Positions 6,897 to 12,613 of a stretch of 12,613 nucleotides of DNA are shown here, piece after piece (position 1 is the stretch's first letter; the number at the start of each line of letters is the position of its first letter). Origin of the DNA: Phoronis ovalis (taxonomy: Eukaryota > Phoronida > Phoronidae); NCBI GenBank assembly GCA_028565635.1, contig JAOXYB010043649.1, positions 1 through 12,613 of the forward strand, given 5' to 3'. The notes beneath the pieces were generated by a model, which saw only the letters and a list, made by a program, of their open reading frames with translations, made no database searches and was not told the DNA's origin. Made by a program: the position numbers and the translations under genes.

Positions 6897-7414
6897 TTAC
6901 ATGCGTGTTTCGCATGTTTCCTCAACATGGTCGCCATGGCATCCAAGATCCACTTCCGGGAGCATGTTATCATTTGTTCTAACACCGCTACGAAATCCGA
7001 GGTCTGATTCAGGGAACATGCTACCATTTGTAGTAACACCATCATTATACCCTAGATCGGTTTCGGTCAACGTGTTATCATTTTTGCTAACCTCATTTGT
7101 TGGATAGTTTTTTTGTGGAATGGTTTTATTGCTAGAATCAACATTATGACATCCAAGATCTGCTTCCGGGAACAGGTTATCGTTGGCATTAGCGTCATCA
7201 TCTTTACTATATAGATATGTTTATTTCTTACCGCTAGTAACAACATCGCCATGACAGGTAAGGATCGTTCTGGAAGAATGTCGATGACGCTAGTTTCAGA
7301 ATCAGAATCATGTTCATGACAAACAAAATTGAGATAGTCAAGTTGCAAAGTAAGATACTTGTCAAGGTTGTCCTCTACCTGTTTAAAATGTGCGCGTTCA
7401 GTAGGGGCAGTTTG
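6897..7414 (-). pseudogene. Acidic 18-residue-repeat protein, exon or relic (two frames)
   Basis: Two minus-strand frames together look coding. The upstream one opens at 7414 after an in-frame TAG that is also a plausible splice acceptor (ACTAAT branch-like motif, then TTGTTAG). It encodes a charged, helix-like stretch (TERAHFKQVEDNLDKYL), then HEHDSDSETSVIDILPE. The downstream frame (7220 to the TAA at 6897-6899, 107 codons, no early ATG) encodes an acidic repeat of 18 residues with core NDNMLPEVDLG (variants NDNLFPEADLG, NDNTLTETDLG, NGSMFPESDLG), ending CETRM. ILPERSL in the first frame resembles the repeat core, so one repeat protein may have been split by a frameshift near 7200-7250. I recognise no family. 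Gag-like or host repeat protein are both possible. Confidence 0.4.
6943..7206 (-). repeat. 54-bp tandem repeat (18 codons), minus-strand frame
   Basis: Units start at 6943, 6997 and 7051 with exact 54-bp steps, and a further good unit starts at 7153. The 102-bp gap between the last two equals two units minus 6 bp, so the minus-strand frame is preserved across the indel. Conserved DNA cores are CCAAGATC and TTCCGGGAACATG-like blocks. The plus strand is also open but gives no acidic or otherwise protein-like pattern. Confidence 0.85.
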
Positions 7415-7433
7415 CTAACAATCCAGCATTAGT
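7415..7433 (-). promoter_or_regulatory. Possible 3' splice site with branch motif
   Basis: On the minus strand ACTAAT (7433-7428) is followed 11 bases later by TTGTTAG ending at 7415, directly before the open frame at 7414. The branch motif is good; the polypyrimidine tract is short. Confidence 0.35.
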
Positions 7434-7840
7434 TTATAGCTGCACAATAAAGATATACCAGTACCTTTAAACACATCTTAGTTTAAAGTAAAGCCGTCAC
7501 GTCGTTTATAAGTTTATATATTACTACACAACAATTTTCATTATGGTAACTAAGTATGAAGTGTCTAACCTTTTGCCCTTTTTGGTATCATTCAGTCAGT
7601 GACATTGTAAAAAAACACTATGTATGTCCAGTTTATTTATGTTGTGTGATAAATAAAAAAACATATTTCAAAGGAACACTTCGAAAATATACTGATTGCA
7701 CTATGTCAACAGTCGCGGTTTGCCAACCCGGTCCCCACACAAAAGGCGTTGCACATGACAGTTATGCAGACTCCCTAAACGCTGATTTCCCCTTAATTTA
7801 ATACCTCTATTTTCGCAAAAACAAGGATATTTTGCACTGA
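7434..7840. other. Gene-free stretch
   Basis: No supported gene. The plus-strand open frame at 7556-7801 (ATG, 81 codons) has no recognisable domain, no repeat structure and a composition like its surroundings; I treat it as chance. Confidence 0.45.
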
Positions 7841-8010
7841 AATAAAAACAAACCCTTTTTTAGGTTTTCAAGGAGATAAAAACAAATTTCAACCCTTTCA
7901 ACGTGCTGCTGAATATTAAGGAATCTGGTCCTGATTCCCCCGATTTTATACCCTATTTTTGATTTTCAAGGAGTTCTTTTCTAGAAATTCTACCCTTTCT
8001 TTCAAGGACT
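7841..8010. repeat. Degenerate ~33-bp repeats (ACCCTTT...TTTTCAAGGA)
   Basis: Four loose copies follow the pattern T/A-rich lead, ACCCT, a T-run, then TTTCAAGGA or TTTCAACG. They lie at about 7841-7874, 7875-7906, 7942-7974 and 7981-8010. Spacing and sequence vary, so this is an old array or a chance cluster of a short motif. Confidence 0.5.
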
Positions 8011-8297
8011 GTGACTTTTTTCACGATAACCCCCTTCCGCGAATTTTGTAACGATCACGTGGTCCCATAGTGCGGGACAAGGATTTGGAAAAGAATACTA
8101 TACTGTAACTAGCTCCTCACTGTATCGAATTTTTCAGATATGATTGGAGGTCTTCATATTTCATAAAGGGCATTAGTATCATAGGATGACCTGTCTCCAT
8201 ATGTACACAGACACCAGTAATGGACATGATATGATATGACGGTGTTTAAACTCACTCATTATTATAATTTCATCCACAAATTGAACAATATTTGCAA

Positions 8298-8361
8298 AAC
8301 TGTAGGCATTTAAAAATAATATTAAGATGTATTTAAACTGCAGGCATAAAAAGTAATATTT
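8298..8361. repeat. 38-bp-spaced direct repeat
   Basis: AACTGTAGGCATTTAAAAAT... (8298-8323) is repeated as AACTGCAGGCATAAAAAGT... (8336-8361). It sits just upstream of the TATA motif at 8378. Confidence 0.7.
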
Positions 8362-8377
8362 CGCATCATGTTACCAA

Positions 8378-8386
8378 TATATAAAG
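8378..8386 (+). promoter_or_regulatory. Possible TATA box (TATATAAAG)
   Basis: CCAATATATAAAGGCGG is a good core-promoter match, followed at the right distance by less AT-rich DNA (8399-8650). No confirmed transcript unit follows; the short open frame at 8443-8652 opens with GTG, not ATG. Confidence 0.25.
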
Positions 8387-8450
8387 GCGGACATTGATTC
8401 CCACCCGGACTTTCTGTCCCTTTACAGCAGCAAAGGAAAAGAGTGTCCGA

Positions 8451-8573
8451 GGAATCAGTAACCTGGACAATTATTCCCAGGCATCAGTATCCAGGACCTG
8501 TATACCTATATGTAACAATCAGTAGGTTGTTAGTTGATGCCCCGGACGATCACACCCAGGAATCAGTAACCTG
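8451..8573. repeat. Short repeats of GGAATCAGTAACCTG
   Basis: The 15-mer GGAATCAGTAACCTG occurs exactly at 8451-8465 and 8559-8573, with a weaker copy (GGCATCAGTATCCAGG) at about 8480-8495 and a core (AATCAGTAGG) at 8517-8526. All copies are in one orientation and lie in a locally GC-richer patch. Confidence 0.7.
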
Positions 8574-8681
8574 TAAAAATAGAAATATAGCAAATTTCCC
8601 GCAGTTCGGCCAGACATCCTCGCTTGCGAAACAGGTCAGCACGCAAGAATAAATAAGGAAAGTCTACTTATGATGAAAAAT

Positions 8682-8718
8682 TAGCGCAGTTGAAGCTGAA
8701 ATGTTTAGGTTCGAGTCA
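8682..8718 (+). other. tRNA-like A-box and B-box motifs
   Basis: TAGCGCAGTTGA (8682-8693) resembles a pol III A box and GGTTCGAGTCA (8708-8718) a B box. Their spacing of 26 bp, start to start, is shorter than in a tRNA or a typical tRNA-derived SINE, and I can fold no acceptor or anticodon stem. It may be a deleted SINE head or chance. Confidence 0.2.
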
Positions 8719-9021
8719 ACTTGTCACCCTCTTTTTTCTATTTTTGTGTTCTTTACAAAGATTTATAATTTTTTTTCCGTACTTTTACTTCTGAGTAGAA
8801 TACATTGTTTTACATCTTTGTTTACAACATCATATTTCCGTTATCTTTATCGTTATACATTTCATTACACACACGTTTCAAGTTTGATTAAATGATGATC
8901 ATCATGGGCATTATGTCTTTTTTAATTTTTTTTATGCTACCTGTGTAAGTTCTCTTTGTTTGTTTGAACTTTATGATGAGAAGCAACACGCATGTACTTG
9001 TACTTTGTTATGGAACTATGC
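8719..9021. other. Gene-free T-rich stretch
   Basis: I see no gene, RNA or repeat here apart from T-runs and a small ATGATGATCATCAT palindrome at about 8892-8905. It ends at the TTAA edge of the piggyBac-type element. Confidence 0.45.
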
Positions 9022-9985
9022 TTAACCCGTACAATGCTATAACAAATTGTATTACTTATTATTGCTGTGCTGAGTTTGTTTTTCATAAGTCGCCTTTTTC
9101 ACCATATAATCTTTTACAACCTGTATCTTACACGCCGAATAACTTAGCAATATGATACTTGGCACAAGTGTGCATAAATACACTTGGAATGTAATATATT
9201 TAAAAAGGTCAACTTTAGCGTTCCTTACACGTGTTTTTTGGCAACCGAAATATCGTTTGAACTTGTAAAAAATTATAAAAAATGCAATAACAAAATTAAA
9301 CAACAATACAGACCGATCCCTCTAAGTGCCGGTTTCTAGCTCTGTTAGAAACGTATTTGCTATAACTAAACGACCACGAGATGCCAGTAGAACGCTAATG
9401 GTTTGTATTAGCCAATGCTCACGCTTGCACTGATAACGTGTGTTATGTCATTCAATATTAGCTTATGCTGAAAGTTGGCTTTGAAACACAGTGAAATAGA
9501 CAATATTCCGGTAGTATGGGCGAAGTTTTTCTGATCCAAAACTTATGCTTATGGATTGTTTACATGTATACAGAACGAGGACGCTGAGGTTGGGCAATAA
9601 ATAAGCCATTACTTCTCGATTGGAACATGCTATTTCCGTGACTATTTTTATATACAGTAACAGGTGCTCGTCATTGAACGTTAGAAGTACAAATCATACA
9701 ATGCAGATAACAATATTCATAATTACATATTATTAATAATTTGTTTAATTGTGCAGATTTGTCTGTAAGTATTCTTGGTGTAATTCATAATTATAGTTGT
9801 AAAGATTTTGCACGTGAGTATTTGTCTGCCGTTATTTCATTGATTCCAATATTGACATACCCACCATACATGTTGACCTATTTTTTCAATCTGGAATAAA
9901 TGATCAGCTGTTCGATCGGTACTATAATTCCCGTCCCATATGTATCAGTCATCTATCCACACTAAGCTATAAGCCCGTGAGTTGT

Positions 9986-10180
9986 CCTAGGTACACGACC
10001 CTACTATTGCCTGTAGCGAAGTCGTAGGATCAGAGCCCTCTGTTTGTTGAAAGCTGTTGAATTTGTTTTACCAATCAAATATTTTTGATAATACTTTTTC
10101 AAACTGACAGTTTTTAACACACAGAGCAATGACCCTACAGCTCCGCCGCAGGTAAGCAGTAGTAGGGGCATGTAGCCAGG
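9986..10180. repeat. Nested hairpin module, left copy
   Basis: Inside the left arm, CCTAGGTAC...GACCCTACTATTGCCTG (from 9986) is inverted relative to CAGGTAAGCAGTAGTAGGGG...CCAGG (to 10180). Stems of about 70 bp enclose an AT-rich loop of about 50 bp. Each stem half is itself partly palindromic: GACCCTAC at 9997-10004 pairs with GTAGGATC at 10024-10031. Confidence 0.75.
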
Positions 10181-10207
10181 CCTAGCCCGGCGCATACTGT
10201 TCCATTT

Positions 10208-10564
10208 CTCACATGTGGCCTGGTGGTTACTTGCAAAACATTGGTGGTGGTTTATAGTCCCATTTTAAAAATCCTTATCCCAAGGCAAAAATTGCATTCC
10301 AATATATGCAAATGGTAAAAAAAAAATCAAACAATTAACAGCATTGGAAAAATATCTTGGACATGTACACCCCATTGCAAAAGCAGTTTACAAACATAAT
10401 CCTGGAAATTTAAATGTGGAACCCTACAAAAACAGCAAATAATCATTTATTGAATACATTTATCCATGGCTAAAAAGTAATTTGCAAAAGACACCCATGG
10501 CAAAAAATGTTAAACATATAAAAAATACCCCATAGTAGAAGTGGGCCCTTGTGTCAGTTATTGT
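10208..10564. other. Loop of the piggyBac-type element
   Basis: This is unique AT-rich sequence between the two arms. I see no coding frame of note and no recognisable gene; small runs of A and CCATGGC/CCATGGCAAAAA repeats (about 10465 and 10495) are the only pattern. Confidence 0.5.
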
Positions 10565-10589
10565 GAATGGCAGTATGCGCCAGACTAGT

Positions 10590-10753
10590 CCTGGCTAGAT
10601 GACCCTACTATTGCTTGCCTGCGGAGGAGTCGTATGGTCATAGACCTCCGTGTGTTAAAAAATATTGATTGGTAAAAAAATATCAACACCTTTCAACAAA
10701 CAGAGGGCTATGATCGACTTCGCTACAGGTAATAGTAGGGTCGTGTACCTAGG
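10590..10753. repeat. Nested hairpin module, right copy
   Basis: This is the right-arm counterpart of the hairpin at 9986-10180: CCTGGCTAGATGACCCTACTA (from 10590) pairs with TAGTAGGGTCGTGTACCTAGG (to 10753). It has a shorter loop. The conserved block GACCCTACTATTGCYTGY therefore occurs four times in the element, two per arm. Confidence 0.75.
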
Positions 10754-11784
10754 ACAACTCGCGGGCTTGTAGCTTAGTGTGCATAGATGACTGATACATA
10801 TGGGACTGGAATTATAGTACCAATCGAACAGCTGATTGAATAAATAGGTCAACATGTATGGTGGGTATGTCGATATTGGATTCAATGAAACAACAGCAAA
10901 CATATTCTCACGCGCAGAATCTTTACAACTATAATTATGAATTACACCTAGAATACTTACACATAAATATGCACAATTAAAAAAAATATTAATATTATGT
11001 AATTTTGAATATTGTTATCTGCATTGTATGACTTGTATAACGTTCAATGACGAGCACCTGTTACTGTATATAAAAATAGTCAGACACGGAAATAGCATGT
11101 TCCAATTGAGAGGTAATGGCTTATTTATTGCCCAACCTCAGCGTCCTCGTTCTGTATAAATGTAAACAATCCATAAGCATAAGTTTTGGATCAAAAACAT
11201 TTCGTTCATACTACCGGAATATTGTCTATTTCACCGTGTTTCAAAGCCCACTTTCAACATAAGCTAATATTGATTGACATAACACGTGATCAGCGCAAGC
11301 GCGAGCATTGGCTAATACAAATTAAAGTATTAGCGTTCTATACTGGCATTTCGTGGTCGTTTAGTAACCAAATGCGTTTCTAACAGAGAAACCTGCATTT
11401 AGAGGGATCGGTCTGTATTGTTGTTTTATTTTTTTATGCATTTTTCGCAACAAGTTCAAACGATATTTGGTTGCCAAAACACGTTCAAAGTTTATTTATG
11501 GGCACTTGTGCCAAGTGTGATATTGTTGCTCTGTGTGAAAGATATGGGTTGTAAAAGATTATATGGTGAAAAAGGCGATTTATGAAAAACAAGCTCAGCA
11601 CAGCAATAATAAGTAATATAATGTGTTTGCATTGTACGGGTTAATCCTAATTTCTAATATTTTTAGTTTTAAACTCCCGTGTTTTTTACAATTTTTAACT
11701 ATTTTTACGTTGTTGTATAGTAAAATACTATGGGCTATATTGCAAAAATTTTCATGCATAACTAACTTATTAGTTTTTACACAG

Positions 11785-11862
11785 ACTATGGTTGACATTG
11801 GGCAACAAATTACAATAGCCTCTACCCCAATGGCTGAGCGTATGAATGTCACCAGGAAATAA
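11785..11862 (+). CDS. Candidate 3'-terminal exon, unknown protein
   Basis: A branch-like AACTAAC (11760-11766) is followed by a T-rich stretch and ACAG (11781-11784), a good 3' splice site. After it comes a short frame that is less AT-rich than its surroundings: 25 codons beginning TMVDIGQQIT and ending RMNVTRK, then TAA at 11860-11862. The stop overlaps an AATAAA hexamer (11858-11863), which could be a polyadenylation signal. The frame stays open upstream to 11623, but that part is hydrophobic and AT-driven and looks intronic. I recognise no family. It lies outside the piggyBac-type element. The alternative is a chance open frame. Confidence 0.25.
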   Translation, partial: TMVDIGQQITIASTPMAERMNVTRK

Positions 11863-12410
11863 AATTCAACAGAGGAGAAATTTATCCCTTATTTCAGGAC
11901 ACTGTTACCTATATTTCAAAGTCCGTTGACCATTCCAGTCATTTTAATTTTGTAGTTCTTGATTGATTAACTTTGAAAATAGAAATCTACTCTACAGAGT
12001 TAATAGAGCAAGAAGTAAGGTTCTTTCAAGGGACCCACTCAAGCAGACTTATAATTTTCACAACTTTGAAACCCAGGGGAATATTTGTAGAAATTTTGAA
12101 TAGTAGGAACAGACTAATAATATTCCTTGAACTTGAAGTGTGTACGCATGCACACCACCAAATTCGCGTGAAATGGGAGTTTTTCTATAGGACTGGGTCC
12201 GTAAACCGTATTTAAATTTATTACTAATGTATTGCTGTCTTATAATATACATGTACTAAGGTACTTATTCTATTTTTTGTGTATACAATAAATGGCATCC
12301 AATACGCTTAATTCCAATTCTTGTGTTTCCTTTATACAAGAAATTATAAACATCTGAGACATTTATTATAGTAGGAAATTAAGTTTGACTACAATTTTTG
12401 CTTGCTATCT
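11863..12410. other. Gene-free stretch
   Basis: I see no supported gene. Overlapping short frames on both strands (around 11973-12252) lack protein-like features. One AATAAA hexamer lies near 12288 with no clear gene upstream of it. Confidence 0.45.
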
Positions 12411-12414
12411 GCAG
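12411..12414 (+). promoter_or_regulatory. Possible 3' splice site
   Basis: TTTTTGCTTGCTATCTGCAG|G (ending at 12414) is a strong pyrimidine-rich acceptor. The frame after it closes within 13 codons (GCWSKFVLKIIF, TGA at 12451-12453), so it could only be a last exon with a very short coding part. Confidence 0.3.
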
Positions 12415-12528
12415 GGATGTTGGAGTAAATTTGTTTTGAAGATTATATTTTGAAAAACATATGTTCTTACCCAACATGACCCGCTTATAGATTACTAATT
12501 TTGTGACTCAAATGTAAAGTGCAAATAA

Positions 12529-12613
12529 CTTGTCCCGAAAGGGACTATCCACTGGACTAGCAGTGAATATGAAGAAGCTGATGATAATTTGATTTCGTCT
12601 ACACATGATCTTG
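12529..12613 (+). CDS. Candidate exon start at the window edge, 3' partial
   Basis: The frame after TAA (12526-12528) stays open to the edge, 28 codons. It reads LVPKGTIHWTSSEYEE then ADDNLISSTHDL, an acidic, hydrophilic stretch unlike the AT-driven frames around it. TACTAAT (12493-12499) is a good branch motif, and AG dinucleotides at 12518-12519 or 12540-12541 could be the acceptor. It is too short to identify and may be chance. Confidence 0.2.
12532..12545. other. Perfect 5-bp hairpin with GAAA loop
   Basis: GTCCC-GAAA-GGGAC is a stable GNRA-tetraloop hairpin if transcribed. It lies inside the candidate exon frame at 12529-12613. Confidence 0.5.

Larger units (their letters stand above)
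9022..11644. mobile_element. Non-autonomous piggyBac-type fold-back element, 2.6 kb
   Basis: The element is bounded by TTAA at 9022-9025 and 11641-11644. Its ends are CCCGTACAATGC and GCATTGTACGGG, then ATTACTTATTATTGCTGTGC and its inverse. TTAA targets with CCC...GGG ends are the signature of the piggyBac superfamily. The inverted similarity continues for about 1.1 kb on each side: left arm to about 10207, right arm from about 10565. The loop is about 360 bp. Similarity stops at the TTAA on both sides, which supports these borders. No DDE/D transposase frame is present; the short frames inside are chance. It would depend on a transposase supplied elsewhere. Confidence 0.8.

Noticed and set aside
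6883-7107. Plus-strand ATG frame with an 18-residue repeat
   Set aside because: It is the antisense of the 54-bp array. The minus-strand reading gives a consistent acidic motif and the plus-strand reading does not.
7216-7240. 25-bp intron (GTAAGA...ATAG) joining the two minus-strand frames
   Set aside because: It is too short for a normal spliceosomal intron and does not restore the frame; a frameshift is simpler.
7556-7801. Plus-strand ATG frame of 81 codons
   Set aside because: No recognisable domain, signal or repeat, and base composition matches its surroundings.
9022-11644. Open frames inside the piggyBac-type element as a transposase
   Set aside because: All are short, lie within the inverted arms and show none of the acidic catalytic or zinc-binding motifs expected of a piggyBac transposase.

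Overview
This is a stretch of AT-rich animal (metazoan) nuclear DNA, probably from an aquatic invertebrate. The evidence is a kinesin-light-chain-type TPR array, splice-like signals, many microsatellites, several long inverted-repeat DNA elements, an LTR-like segment, and the lack of bacterial-style gene packing. I cannot name the species. Only one stretch is confidently coding: the TPR exon at the left edge. Most of the rest is mobile or repetitive DNA in various states of decay.

Left part (1-3800). A 126-bp tandem array encodes four 42-residue TPR units (2-514) and continues past the stop as broken repeat remnants to about 690. Next come a 672-bp palindromic element bounded by TTAA on both sides (850-1521), an LTR-like segment with TATA box, AATAAA and U3-type tandem repeats (about 1554-1951), ATTC, 10-bp and CCAT tandem repeats, and a half-copy of the TTAA element (3186-3480). 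A frame interrupted only by TGA codons (3473-3793) may be a gene relic.

Middle (4227-6760). A 2.07-kb fold-back element has arms of about 750 bp. Both arms keep the same transcription-factor-like sites: a perfect 13-bp Maf-type palindrome, a cluster of nuclear-receptor half-sites, and a CRE palindrome. Its loop encodes a fragment of a cysteine-rich CXC tail known from many uncharacterised invertebrate proteins. A degenerate TATAGAATTCTATA-like satellite follows.

Right-middle (6897-8720). On the minus strand there is a hidden reading frame without a long ATG-started ORF. It encodes an acidic 18-residue repeat (54-bp DNA unit), preceded by an exon-like frame with a plausible splice acceptor. 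Smaller degenerate repeats and a possible core promoter follow.

Right (9022-11644). A 2.6-kb element flanked by TTAA, with CCCG...CGGG ends, fits a non-autonomous piggyBac-type element. It is palindromic at three nested scales. Beyond it are two weak exon candidates (11785-11862 and 12529 to the edge).

The genes do not form an operon or pathway. The common theme is repeated expansion and palindromic duplication followed by decay. The most unusual points are the regulatory-site-bearing fold-back element with a protein-coding loop, the nested palindromes of the piggyBac-type element, and the cryptic minus-strand repeat protein.
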